The translations under genes and the position numbers were made by a program. This document shows, piece by piece, positions 44,007 through 52,519 of a stretch of DNA of 64,000 bases. Source of the stretch: Candidatus Nomurabacteria bacterium (GTDB taxonomy: Bacteria; Patescibacteriota; Saccharimonadia; Saccharimonadales; UBA7683); the NCBI GenBank assembly GCA_020631895.1, contig JACKGR010000002.1:92639-156638 (forward strand), in the 5' to 3' direction. Within the stretch, counting starts at the first letter, position 1, and the number at the start of each line of letters is the position of its first letter. The notes under the pieces were generated by a model. It was not told the origin of the DNA, did not search any database, and worked only from the letters and a program-made list of their open reading frames with translations.

Positions 44007-44486
44007 ATGGTTGACCTGATATCCCCCGTTATTGTTTTATTGATCGTACTTATTGTTCTCGTGCGTCGTACATCCGCTGGCGTGGCTGTAATTGCTTTGC
44101 TTGCAGGGGTACTAGTTGATCAATTACTAAGTGCATGGATACTTGATGCAATTCCAGGTCAAGCTCCTGATATGCAAGTCTACGTAAATGTAGTAGTGCA
44201 CTTGATTCTTACATTCACAGCTATGGTAGTAGCAATTGTGGCTGTTAAAGCAAATCGCAAGTCGGTTGTAATACCGCTACTAACCAGTCTATTATTAGGA
44301 TTTTTATTTGTCTTCTTTGGTCTTCAGATCATAGCTCCGATACCGTATGTCACTACTTATGCAGAAAATTCTGGCCTCATTACATTCTTGACTCCATACC
44401 AAAATCCAATTTTAGCTGCCAGTGCTATTCTCGCAATAGTGTCGATGGTAGCTGATCATAAAAAAGTATCGAGTAAAGATAAATAG
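44007..44486 (+). CDS. Four-helix membrane protein, unknown function
   Basis: 159 aa with membrane segments at about residues 4-24, 27-45, 62-82, 90-112 and possibly 134-150; basic end DHKKVSSKDK. TAACAT lies 7 nt before the ATG. CvpA-like topology is possible but no signature is seen. Confidence 0.6.
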   Translation: MVDLISPVIVLLIVLIVLVRRTSAGVAVIALLAGVLVDQLLSAWILDAIPGQAPDMQVYVNVVVHLILTFTAMVVAIVAVKANRKSVVIPLLTSLLLGFLFVFFGLQIIAPIPYVTTYAENSGLITFLTPYQNPILAASAILAIVSMVADHKKVSSKDK

Positions 44487-44541
44487 CGATTGCTTTTAAT
44501 CTGTTATTATGAGAAAATAACCAAGTCATCGTATCCGTTAA

Positions 44542-44658
44542 CAAACGAAAAAACAAAGCAAAGCGACTTTTTTCGTTTGAGAGGAGAAGTATAGGCGTAG
44601 ACTGTAGTTTTTGACGATAGTCAAAACAAAGTAGCGCCGTCGACTTCGACGACGACGC
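44542..44658 (+). ncRNA. Structured tRNA 5'-leader element, copy C
   Basis: Perfect 12-bp stem 44542-44553 with 44568-44579 around the 14-nt loop CAAAGCAAAGCGAC, then AGAGGAG, closing stem GGCG/CGCC, inner hairpin TTTTGAC-GATA-GTCAAAA (44609-44626), and GACGACGC directly before the tRNA. Same layout as copies A and B with different stem sequences. Confidence 0.65.
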
Positions 44659-44735
44659 GGGCCCATAGCTCAGCCGGTTAGAGCACCTGCCTTTTAAGCA
44701 GGGTGTCGTGAGTTCGAGTCTCACTGGGCCCTCCA
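44659..44735 (+). tRNA. tRNA-Lys (UUU)
   Basis: Acceptor GGGCCCA/TGGGCCC, D-arm GCTC/GAGC, anticodon stem CCTGC/GCAGG with loop CTTTTAA (anticodon TTT), T-arm GTGAG-TTCGAGT-CTCAC, encoded CCA. The discriminator base is T rather than the usual A or G of Lys tRNAs. Confidence 0.92.
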
Positions 44736-44737
44736 TA

Positions 44738-44768
44738 GAAAATCCAGACCTCCATGGTCTGGTTTTTC
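44738..44768 (+). terminator. Intrinsic terminator after tRNA-Lys
   Basis: AAAAT-CCAGACC-TCCAT-GGTCTGG-TTTTT, 2 nt after the CCA end. Confidence 0.85.
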
Positions 44769-44774
44769 TATGTA

Positions 44775-44899
44775 AGGTTTTGTGGTTTGAACTCAGGACG
44801 TACAACATTTGCTGTGTCGTGAAGTTCGATAGCGAGGCTCGCGCGCAGATGCTTGCATAGAGCACGAGACGAAGATATACAAAGTAGCCTCACTGGACA
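44775..44899 (+). repeat. tRNA 3'-end duplication element of tRNA-Lys with 57-nt insert
   Basis: Inverted T-arm-like sequence GTTTGAACTCAGGACG, then a direct partial copy GTGTCGTGAAGTTCGA of the tRNA-Lys T-arm, a 57-nt insert (44830-44886) ending GATATACAAAGTA, and GCCTCACTGGA, a diverged copy of the T-arm 3' half. The insert has the same length, position and 3' sequence as the one after tRNA-fMet. Confidence 0.55.
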
Positions 44900-44921
44900 T
44901 CTAAAATAGTTAAACTTAAAA

Positions 44922-45656
44922 TTACGACAAGAGCTTTATGCTAGAAGCGATTATCATTATAGCCAAAATGATGCGCACCCATTCATCCCCATTTTTAAGT
45001 GCATGTTTTGCTCCGATTAAACCACCTAGATACATTCCAAAAGCCATTGGTATTCCTAGCCTATAAACTACTAAATCATGAGAGACAAAGACGACCAGGA
45101 CAGTTAGAGTCAAAATAAACCAGGGGAAGAAGTAAGTAGCAATTGCTTCTGTATATGTCATTCCAAAAAAGTATATCAGTGTGTATATCAGGAATATGCC
45201 CACGCCACCGCCAAAAAACCCTCCGTAGATCATCATAAAGAAGTACACAAGGTAGCCTACCTGCTCTTTAGCTTTGCTGGTCTTAAGTTTTGCCGTGCCA
45301 ATCTTTTTGTTAAACAATACTACAGGAAGCATACAGAGCAACAAGATGGCGATGACTTTTGATAGTAGCTCCTTGTCTATGGCTACTAAGAGATTTGAGC
45401 CGATAAGCCCCCCAGCAATTGCTAAAGGTATGAGTCTCCATACTTTATTCCAGGCTATTTTTTTAGCTTTTTGAAATTTTGGTAATGCTCCTGCATAAAG
45501 TCCAAGGCCACTGAATCGGTTAGTTGCAATTGCGGCATTTGTTGGTAAACCAAGGAAGATTAATATAGAGATTGATATTAAACCACCACTTGCAGAAATC
45601 GCTCCAATATAACCAGCTAATGCTCCGCCCAAGAGTGCAATAAACATTTGAATCAT
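44922..45656 (-). CDS. TauE/SafE (TSUP) family membrane transporter
   Basis: 244 aa with ~8 helices. Two repeats typical of the family: GYIGAISASGGLISISILIFLGLP and GGFFGGGVGIFLIYTLIYFFG. These export organic sulfur or anionic compounds. CATAAT lies 6 nt before the ATG. Substrate unknown. Confidence 0.8.
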   Translation of the reverse strand: MIQMFIALLGGALAGYIGAISASGGLISISILIFLGLPTNAAIATNRFSGLGLYAGALPKFQKAKKIAWNKVWRLIPLAIAGGLIGSNLLVAIDKELLSKVIAILLLCMLPVVLFNKKIGTAKLKTSKAKEQVGYLVYFFMMIYGGFFGGGVGIFLIYTLIYFFGMTYTEAIATYFFPWFILTLTVLVVFVSHDLVVYRLGIPMAFGMYLGGLIGAKHALKNGDEWVRIILAIMIIASSIKLLS

Positions 45657-45753
45657 AACCTAATTATGTCACAACTAATTTAGTACCAATAGCCCGCACA
45701 GTGGACCCCGAGTAAGAACTTACATTTAGGGAGTCTCTGATATCATTAAAGAA

Positions 45754-46263
45754 ATGACTAAGCAAATTCCTAAAGTTCTATACCATTCTTCTCCCAACAT
45801 AAACATTGATATCTTTGAGCCAAGAAAAGAGAAGGTTAGAGACCCCGAAGAAGGTCCGGTAGTTTTTGCTACCCCAGACAAAGCGCTAGCCGCCGCTTTT
45901 TTGGTGCGAACCGACGGTAGTTGGGTGAAGATTGGTCGGTTCAGTGATGGTAAAACTCAAACACCATGGCACCTTGTCACTAAAAATAAGAGACGTTTCA
46001 GAAAACGAGACAAAGGTGGAGCGATCTATCATTTGCCAACAACTGGATTTACATTTGATCTTGATAAAGGTATGGGAGATATGGAATGGACCAATAAAAA
46101 TAGCGTGAAGCCAATCAAAAAGGAGGTCTTTACCTCGGGCGAGCAGGCCATGAAGGATTTAGGAGTCAATGTATATTTTGTGGATAGAAAAACCTTTAAA
46201 GCAATCAATGAATCCGATGATCATGGTCGTTCAATAATACTCGGGCTTAAGGCTGAAAAATAG
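45754..46263 (+). CDS. Hypothetical protein, ADP-ribosyltransferase-like N-terminus
   Basis: 169 aa. VLYHSSPNINIDIFEPRKE and PVVFATPDKALAAAFLV resemble the first conserved blocks of small ADP-ribosyltransferase-type or RNA-ligase-associated folds (Y-H-S ... F-A-T-x-D). TATCAT lies 7 nt before the ATG. It overlaps the SET gene by 1 bp. The family call is tentative; the co-translation with a SET protein is certain from the sequence. Confidence 0.5.
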   Translation: MTKQIPKVLYHSSPNINIDIFEPRKEKVRDPEEGPVVFATPDKALAAAFLVRTDGSWVKIGRFSDGKTQTPWHLVTKNKRRFRKRDKGGAIYHLPTTGFTFDLDKGMGDMEWTNKNSVKPIKKEVFTSGEQAMKDLGVNVYFVDRKTFKAINESDDHGRSIILGLKAEK

Positions 46264-46628
46264 TGGAAGTCAATATAACAAAATACGGCAGAGGTGTTTT
46301 TGCCACTACTCAGTATAAACAAGATGACGTTATTGAAGTCTGTCCAGTTATTGTGCTGAGTAAGGATGAGAGATCAAAAATAGATGACACTAAACTTTTT
46401 GATTATTACTTCTCGTGGGGCACTCGGGATGATCAGGCAGCAATCGCTTTGGGATTTGGTTCACTTTATAATCACTCCTACACTCCAAATGCAAAATACG
46501 TCAAGAAGTTTGACAGTAATGAGGTTCACTTTGTAGCTCTAAAAATAATAAAAATTGGAGAAGAAATTCTGGTTAATTATAACGGGAATCCCAAAAGCAT
46601 TGAACCGCTGTGGTTTGAGGTCACATAA
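46263..46628 (+). CDS. Second SET-domain protein
   Basis: 121 aa from a GTG start overlapping the upstream stop. SET signatures ITKYGRGVFATTQYKQDDVIE, FGSLYNHSYTPNAKYVKK and IKIGEEILVNYNGNP. A minimal SET methyltransferase, similar in size to viral and bacterial stand-alone forms; target unknown. Not closely similar to the one at 28229. Confidence 0.75.
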   Translation: MEVNITKYGRGVFATTQYKQDDVIEVCPVIVLSKDERSKIDDTKLFDYYFSWGTRDDQAAIALGFGSLYNHSYTPNAKYVKKFDSNEVHFVALKIIKIGEEILVNYNGNPKSIEPLWFEVT

Positions 46629-46655
46629 TAGTTATATATTTGTTATGATGTAAAA

Positions 46656-47003
46656 ATGGATGATCAAACATTTGCAGACGGAATCAATGAAATCAGAAAG
46701 ACTATAAAGAGGTTTGAGAAAATTGAGGGTAGACCTTGGGGTGTTGAAGGTGCGGTTATTGAGCTAGCAAAGCAGGTAGGTGAACTATCGGCTCTTGTAA
46801 TGAATCGTGAGGGATATTATTTTGCAGATCGAGAAAAACTCAGTGATAAATATAATGCAAGCGACGATAAAATAGCAGACGAGCTAGCCGACATAATGTT
46901 TGCCGTTGTCCGAATTGCAGAGCACTACAAAATTGATCTCATTAAGACAAATGTCCAAACTAGAAAAGATGAGGACAAGTTTTTAAAAACAAAAGGGGTT
47001 TAG
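46656..47003 (+). CDS. MazG-like nucleotide pyrophosphohydrolase
   Basis: 115 aa all-alpha fold with VIELAKQVGELSALVM (E-x-x-x-E region) and DDKIADELADIMFAVVRIAEHY (E-x-x-D), as in MazG/MazG-like house-cleaning NTP pyrophosphohydrolases. TATGAT ends 6 nt before the ATG (leaderless). Confidence 0.7.
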   Translation: MDDQTFADGINEIRKTIKRFEKIEGRPWGVEGAVIELAKQVGELSALVMNREGYYFADREKLSDKYNASDDKIADELADIMFAVVRIAEHYKIDLIKTNVQTRKDEDKFLKTKGV

Positions 47004-47018
47004 CCCGTCGCGTTTATC

Positions 47019-47543
47019 TTAGCTAGTCGTTATGATTTTCATTTTTGATATATCCAAGCTCCCGAGGTGAAGGATGTGAGGGATAAATTGGTAGTTGAAT
47101 GGTAGTTCGCCTGTACCGACTAGTGATTTGTAATAGTTGATTGTTGCTTCTGGAATCTCTGTTAGTTTCTTGAAATCTACATCTTTAAGCCATTTAACGG
47201 TAACATTTTCTTCTCCTGGTGCGGTTTTGAAGAATACGGCGGTTTTATCAGGATCAAATGACTCAATTGGAATCTCAAAAAACTTTGCATCGTGTACTTT
47301 TGGGATAAGCCCCATCTCTACTTGGAGTTCAAAGACTTTTTGAGGGTGAACCGGAGTAAATTGCAATACATCGTTCCATGAGCAATTTAGGAGCGGGACC
47401 TTACGCTCAAGAATCTCTTCCCGTCCCTCATACTTTTTGAGGTTGAATTCTTTGACATCAGCCATTCCGTCAGACATCTGATTGAGAGGAACGAGTTTTG
47501 TGCCCACCATTGGATCGGGCACGTTGTGATATACAAAGTTCAT
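47019..47543 (-). CDS. Hypothetical soluble protein
   Basis: 174 aa. The start is placed at MNFVYHNVPDPMVG because TATACT lies exactly 6 nt upstream on this strand. Rich in aromatic residues and Pro; PIESFDPDKTAVFFKTAPGEENVTVKWL suggests a mixed alpha/beta domain. No known family. Divergent from the GH31 gene. Confidence 0.55.
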   Translation of the reverse strand: MNFVYHNVPDPMVGTKLVPLNQMSDGMADVKEFNLKKYEGREEILERKVPLLNCSWNDVLQFTPVHPQKVFELQVEMGLIPKVHDAKFFEIPIESFDPDKTAVFFKTAPGEENVTVKWLKDVDFKKLTEIPEATINYYKSLVGTGELPFNYQFIPHILHLGSLDISKMKIITTS

Positions 47544-47631
47544 AAAATAAGTATAGCAATGTTGATAATTGTTTTCTCGAACCAGATAGCGTAAGTAATT
47601 ATAGGTAGTATTTGTTATGCTTATTATATAA

Positions 47632-49035
47632 ATGTCCAAATTCATAAAAATAGACAATAAACATATCGTGCCTGGTCGCGTTGTTTCTTTTGACGAGGGT
47701 GATGTCATCAGTATTTCATTCAGAAAAGAAGTCAGTGGATTTGGTTTACATTTTTCACCAATTCAGGACAATCAAGCGTTTAATCTTAGATCGATTAATA
47801 GTAGCGTCGGCCTTGATACTTATGCACCTAGCCAACGATTTCAGCTTGACGGCAATCATATACAAATTCATTCTGCTGGCGATGAGACGGTTGAAGTATC
47901 TCCGCATAGGTCTGGTAAACAATTATTTATAAGGGCAAAGCATCGTGGCAGTCTACAGCATGCCGATAAGGCGCCTAGGCATTATAAGGCGCCGATGTGG
48001 GCATATGATTATTGGTTCTCAACTCCCTGGACAAGAATGAATCAACAAACTGTTTTGCAGGAGATTGATACGGCTCATGAGCATCATCTTGAGCCAAAAA
48101 TTTGGCTGCTTGATGCCGGTTGGGCATCTAAAGATTCCTATTTGGATTTTAACAAGTCGCTTTTTCCTGACGAGAATATTTTTCTGAAGGTTATGCATCA
48201 AAAGGGCGTTAAACCGATTTTATGGATGTCGCCATTTATAGATGAGAAGACTAAGGTTTGGGATGAGTTTGATAATAATGGCTGGCTGATTAAAGACAAA
48301 CAGAGCAAGAGTGCGCTATTCGCCATAACAGGAGACAATGATTCACTGGGTTCATATATTGATTACACATCAAAATCATTCATCGAATATTTGGCAAATA
48401 AAATAGCTGAACTAGAATCACTCGGGCTTAGAGGGATAATGTTTGATTTTGGGGAGGCGCTACCCGACGAGTCTCGATTCAGTTGTGAAACTGAATCGGC
48501 TAGATCAGCAAGGTCTGAGGGGGTAATTGGCCATAATTGGTATGTTGGTGAGATCAAGAGGACTCTGTCAGAAATTGCAGAACCTTTGTGCCTATGTGTT
48601 ATTTCAAGATCTGGCTGGACCGATACTTATTCACAATCAGGCCTGTGGCTCGGAGATCAATCATCGGATGCATCTCGCTTTGCAGGGCTTGAGAGTGTTT
48701 TGTGGGGATATAAAACTGCGCACGATGCCGGGTATAGATTTATTGGGATGGATGCCGGAGGTTATTTTGGTTTGCCTAGTGTAACAGATTATAAAAAATG
48801 GTTAGATTTGTCGGTTACTATGCCATTCACAATGCTTCACGGAGCTAAGCAGGCAAATCCTTGGGAGGAGGGCGACTTGGCCCTTCAACACTTCAGAAAA
48901 GTGCGCGAGCTTCACCGAAAAGTTTGGCAGAAACCCGAATATGTTGATGTAAAGTTTAAACTAAATTGGAACAAGCAAAAAATAGAATCAGTTAGTGCCA
49001 ACAAATATAATTTTAGTAATAATTCAACTGACTAA
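47632..49035 (+). CDS. Glycoside hydrolase family 31 (alpha-glycosidase)
   Basis: 467 aa. (beta/alpha)8 barrel with YKAPMWAYDYWFSTPWTR, WLLDAGWASKDSYLDF, catalytic nucleophile in IMFDFGEALPDE (Asp272) and acid/base Asp near 342 in GLWLGDQSSDA. Most GH31 enzymes are over 600 aa; here the C-terminal beta-sheet domains are almost missing. It hydrolyses alpha-linked glucose or xylose residues; no signal peptide, so cytoplasmic. Ends in a 4-bp overlap with the convergent VIT1-like gene. Confidence 0.8.
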   Translation: MSKFIKIDNKHIVPGRVVSFDEGDVISISFRKEVSGFGLHFSPIQDNQAFNLRSINSSVGLDTYAPSQRFQLDGNHIQIHSAGDETVEVSPHRSGKQLFIRAKHRGSLQHADKAPRHYKAPMWAYDYWFSTPWTRMNQQTVLQEIDTAHEHHLEPKIWLLDAGWASKDSYLDFNKSLFPDENIFLKVMHQKGVKPILWMSPFIDEKTKVWDEFDNNGWLIKDKQSKSALFAITGDNDSLGSYIDYTSKSFIEYLANKIAELESLGLRGIMFDFGEALPDESRFSCETESARSARSEGVIGHNWYVGEIKRTLSEIAEPLCLCVISRSGWTDTYSQSGLWLGDQSSDASRFAGLESVLWGYKTAHDAGYRFIGMDAGGYFGLPSVTDYKKWLDLSVTMPFTMLHGAKQANPWEEGDLALQHFRKVRELHRKVWQKPEYVDVKFKLNWNKQKIESVSANKYNFSNNSTD

Positions 49036-49517
49036 ACGGCAAAAATGTTTCCGACAACTAGTCCTGCGCCGGTTGCTATGCCGCCGATAATTGCGATTTC
49101 AAGAGCACTTCGAATCGGGGAGACATTAACAAACTTGCCTTTAAAGTAGCCGAGAGTGAATAGGCCGACGAGAGCTGCAGCAATTGCAACGTATCTTGAC
49201 CACTCAATCGGGAATAGAAATATCGGCATTAATGGCACAAGACCAGCTAAAAAGTAGGCGCAGAACATAATGATACCGCTAGTTACAGACGTAGTGAAAG
49301 ACTTATTGTTGCCAAGTTGATGAACTGATTTTGAGCTTAGGTATTGCCCGGTTCCCATTGATAGCGCCTCAACCAAAATTGTGACAAAGCCAGCCAAAAT
49401 TACAACTTGTTTGTTGCCGGTTCCAGTACTAATACCAACAATAACGCCGGTAGTTGAAACAAGCGCATCATTAAAACCAAACATCGCACTCTGCAAATAC
49501 TCTCTTTTTAATTTCAT
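49032..49517 (-). CDS. VIT1/CCC1-type metal transporter
   Basis: 161 aa with MFGFNDALVSTTGVIVGIS and LVEALSMGTGQYLSSKS, the VIT1 signature, and five helices. Shorter than eukaryotic VIT1 and without the cytoplasmic metal-binding domain. TATAAT ends 6 nt before the ATG (leaderless). Imports or exports Fe2+/Mn2+. Confidence 0.8.
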   Translation of the reverse strand: MKLKREYLQSAMFGFNDALVSTTGVIVGISTGTGNKQVVILAGFVTILVEALSMGTGQYLSSKSVHQLGNNKSFTTSVTSGIIMFCAYFLAGLVPLMPIFLFPIEWSRYVAIAAALVGLFTLGYFKGKFVNVSPIRSALEIAIIGGIATGAGLVVGNIFAV

Positions 49518-49545
49518 AATCTAATTATACACATATCCGAAAAAC

Positions 49546-49776
49546 TTAATCTTTGAGTGAGCCGATTATCTCTCTTACTACGAGCGAACCAACAATGAAC
49601 ATTAGGGCATGAGTTAATTTGTAATTAAACAGGCAGAATAATGCACCCGCTGACCAGATAATCCAGCCTAATATGACCAAAATCCTGTAGGTTTTTGGCT
49701 TTATTTTTTTGTTCAGCCGCATTCTATCAGACAATGCTATATAAAAAACACCAGTGAATAATATTAAAAATCCCAT
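49546..49776 (-). CDS. Small membrane protein, unknown function
   Basis: Start placed at MGFLILFTGVFYIAL, 7 nt after TATAAT; an ATG three codons earlier overlaps this -10 box. 76 aa, three hydrophobic segments. No family. Confidence 0.55.
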   Translation of the reverse strand: MGFLILFTGVFYIALSDRMRLNKKIKPKTYRILVILGWIIWSAGALFCLFNYKLTHALMFIVGSLVVREIIGSLKD

Positions 49777-49832
49777 CGATTGCATTATACATGTATGGCA
49801 AATGAAATTGATTCTTAGGTTATACTTATCTC

Positions 49833-50648
49833 ATGCTTGTATTAACTCCAATATCCAAAGACGATTTATTAAAACTATTAGACCCCAAAGCACGAGAAGT
49901 AATCAGATACTTCATTAAAAAAAGTCTGTTTTCACAACCAGAACCATTGCCTGAGCAAATATCTAGAGCAGTCCAGATACCCAAAGAGCATATTGAGCAG
50001 TGGTTTGTGCAAGCTTTGGATGTAAAACCTATCGGAGCTGGTTCATATCCAGTCGACATTTATAACGAGGAAGAGGGTTGGGCAGCAGATATAAAAATGC
50101 TCAATGCAAAGCTCAATGATGCAGGAGAGTTAACGAACTCACAGTCCGGGGAAGCATCACTCGGCCAAAAATTTATAGGGGCAGGGATAGATCTAGATAG
50201 TCTATTTGCAAATAAACAACACGAGGAGATTAAAGATGCCTGGTTGGGTATATTTGCAAATAAAATCGCACTTGTTAAGAGGGAAAGAAACAGTATTAAT
50301 GATATTAATTACTTTTTTATCCTACGTGCTGGATTTAATTTCTATCTTGTGGGCTGTAGCGTTGAAGAAACCGAAGTAAAAAACGTTACAGTCAAGAATG
50401 CTACAAAAGAGTCTGTTTTTTTGGATAACTTTATTGATGATCGCTACGGCAACGCTAAAATATATAAAGCAAAGAAACGTCTTGAGCTTAGGCTAAGACC
50501 AAAGAATTGGGTTGAAGATAATCTAGCGGTATTGATTGAAACAGATTTTAATCAAAATCACATCCGTTTATATGATGAAAAGTTAGACGATAAATTTCTC
50601 CAAGAACAATTTGATAGGGTTAATTCCTTAAAAATTAACATCTTATAA
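49833..50648 (+). CDS. Possible type II restriction endonuclease
   Basis: 271 aa; TATACT ends 6 nt before the ATG (leaderless). GAGSYPVDIYNEEEGWAADIKMLN fits a PD-(D/E)xK nuclease core (D-x(n)-D-x-K), with a possible earlier acidic helix. It converges with the LexA-methyltransferase gene, 7 bp apart, the usual place for a partner nuclease. No family recognised; the nuclease call rests on this motif and context. Confidence 0.45.
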   Translation: MLVLTPISKDDLLKLLDPKAREVIRYFIKKSLFSQPEPLPEQISRAVQIPKEHIEQWFVQALDVKPIGAGSYPVDIYNEEEGWAADIKMLNAKLNDAGELTNSQSGEASLGQKFIGAGIDLDSLFANKQHEEIKDAWLGIFANKIALVKRERNSINDINYFFILRAGFNFYLVGCSVEETEVKNVTVKNATKESVFLDNFIDDRYGNAKIYKAKKRLELRLRPKNWVEDNLAVLIETDFNQNHIRLYDEKLDDKFLQEQFDRVNSLKINIL

Positions 50649-50655
50649 ATTTTAA

Positions 50656-52206
50656 CTACAATACTTTGGCCATTTCATTAGCAATTCTTTCAATGACGCT
50701 AACCGAAACTGAATTACCTGCTTGTTTATAGAGTGCCGAATCTGCAATATCTGGTAGCTTGTAATTATCGGGGAAGCCCTGGAGCCTAAAACACTCGCGA
50801 GGGGTAAGTTTTCTTATTCCGTTATCATCAAGTATTATTGGCACATTATGTCCGCCCATACCCATATTTGCCGTTAGTGTAGGTGAAACACCTTTTTTAT
50901 TTTGCCTTACATATTTTCTTCTCCACTGATAGACTTGGTTCTTTTCAATGACATCGTCTTTAATTCGATCATACAACGGCTTCCCGTTATAGTAATACTT
51001 TTCGTCAACTTTTTTCTCAAGAATATCACCAATTGATTTAGTCAATTCGATAGGTGATGGGAACTCAAAACTATCAATTTTTGATTTATCTTTGAAACCT
51101 ACTATGTATATACGTTCCCGATTTTGTGGAACATTCCCATATTCCATAGAGTTTAGTATCTTTGACTTAATGAAGTAGCCAAGTTCGGTAAGGGTTTTTT
51201 CAATTACCTTAAACGTATTACCACCGTCGTGAGATTTTAGATTCTTTACATTTTCAAGTAGGAAACCAGTTGGTTTCTTATCATCAAGAATACGTGCAAT
51301 ATCTAAGAATAAATTACCCCGTCCTTTTTCATCTTCAAAACCTTTACGATGCCCTGCAATTGAAAATGCCTGGCAAGGGAAGCCGCCTAACACAAAATCA
51401 CAATCAGGAATGTCTTTTGTAGATATTTTGGTTATATCTTCTACTATTAGCTTTGCTGTTTTAAAGTTTGCATTATAGGTGTCAGCACACTTAACTTCAA
51501 AATCATTGGCAAATACTGTAGTGAAGCCTGCATTTTCGAACCCCAATCTAATTCCACCTACTCCTGCGAATAAATCAACCGTTGTCCAATTCTTAGTAGG
51601 TATAACCTTTGCGTTAGAATCAATACTCATATCACGATGTATTGCCCAGACAACCCCACGGACTTCAACCTCATCCCTTATGAGTGGGAGCATAGATTGA
51701 TTTGCTGGTTGAAGCCTAAACTTACCGTCCTCCTTAAATAGTTTTTTTAAGGTTGCTTGATTGTCATCAATAATTGCCACTACAGTTTGACCGTTAAGTG
51801 CCGAGGTTTGTTTTTTTATTATTACTATATCGCCATCGAATACACCATCATCAATCATACTGTTGCCCTTCACTTTCAAGGCATAGAAATCGGTTGATTT
51901 AGGTAGCCCTGAAACACTAATTTTTGTTGTTGTATCTTCAAATGCTTCTATAGGCATACCTGCAGCAATATAGCCGAGTAAAGGTACCATTGTGCTTTCC
52001 TGGTCTTCTTCAGCAAAGAGATAACTTCCAAATTCGTCTTGCAATAGTACACCAGACTCCACAAGATCCTGCACGTGTTTATGTATTGTTGATACCGACT
52101 TTAGATTTACTGCTTTCTTTATTTCATTCAGCGTAGGAAAAACTCCATTATGGTCCTGGTATAATCTGATGAAGTCTATAATTTCTCGTTTCTTACCTTT
52201 GCTCAT
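50656..52206 (-). CDS. LexA repressor fused to C5-cytosine DNA methyltransferase
   Basis: 516 aa. Residues 1-65: LexA-type winged helix (REIIDFIRLYQDHNGVFPTL). 72-195: S24 self-cleavage domain with scissile YIAAGMP (Ala82-Gly83), Ser116 in GNSMIDDG and Lys154 in ATLKKL. 205-516: Dcm-type methyltransferase with motif I VDLFAGVGGIRLGF, motif IV GGFPCQAFS (Cys278), ENVKNL, QNRERIYIVGF, RLQGFPDNY and GNSVSVSVIERIANEM. Every catalytic residue of both parts is present and no stop separates them. RecA-induced cleavage would detach the DNA-binding head. Confidence 0.9.
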   Translation of the reverse strand: MSKGKKREIIDFIRLYQDHNGVFPTLNEIKKAVNLKSVSTIHKHVQDLVESGVLLQDEFGSYLFAEEDQESTMVPLLGYIAAGMPIEAFEDTTTKISVSGLPKSTDFYALKVKGNSMIDDGVFDGDIVIIKKQTSALNGQTVVAIIDDNQATLKKLFKEDGKFRLQPANQSMLPLIRDEVEVRGVVWAIHRDMSIDSNAKVIPTKNWTTVDLFAGVGGIRLGFENAGFTTVFANDFEVKCADTYNANFKTAKLIVEDITKISTKDIPDCDFVLGGFPCQAFSIAGHRKGFEDEKGRGNLFLDIARILDDKKPTGFLLENVKNLKSHDGGNTFKVIEKTLTELGYFIKSKILNSMEYGNVPQNRERIYIVGFKDKSKIDSFEFPSPIELTKSIGDILEKKVDEKYYYNGKPLYDRIKDDVIEKNQVYQWRRKYVRQNKKGVSPTLTANMGMGGHNVPIILDDNGIRKLTPRECFRLQGFPDNYKLPDIADSALYKQAGNSVSVSVIERIANEMAKVL

Positions 52207-52224
52207 AACTCTATTTTATACGAA

Positions 52225-52249
52225 ATTATAGGAAAAGTGTAGCACTTTT
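52225..52249 (-). promoter_or_regulatory. Promoter and candidate operator of the LexA-methyltransferase gene
   Basis: TATAAT on the minus strand (52225-52230), with the inverted repeat AAAAGTG-TAG-CACTTTT (52233-52249) filling the spacer upstream of it. That is the classical position for a repressor operator. It does not match the LexA boxes known from E. coli or Bacillus. Confidence 0.5.
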
Positions 52250-52519
52250 TATTTTTAAACGATATTACTATATATCAAGCATATAATAGAAACTAAACTC
52301 GATACTCAGCTATAGGTTATGGCTGGTGCAAACTAGGATTAGGAGTCAAACGAGTTTACAATTTAGTTTTTGGCAAGTATTTTTAATGACCTATTGCTAT
52401 TTTTGGCAATTGGATTTGAAAGGTTTGTATATCGTAAAAGGATCTCGACGGGTGATAAAGAAATCGATTGGAATCTGTTATAATATACTTAAGAACAAGA
52501 TTGATATGAGGATTTATGA
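52250..52519. other. Intergenic region between the methyltransferase and yebC
   Basis: No coding signal. It contains the yebC -10 box TATAAT at 52479-52484 and GAGG before the yebC start; nothing else is evident. Confidence 0.5.

Noticed and set aside
52225..52249. SOS box of E. coli (CTGT-N8-ACAG) or Bacillus (GAAC-N4-GTTC) type
   Set aside because: Neither consensus is present; only the AAAAGTG inverted repeat was found.
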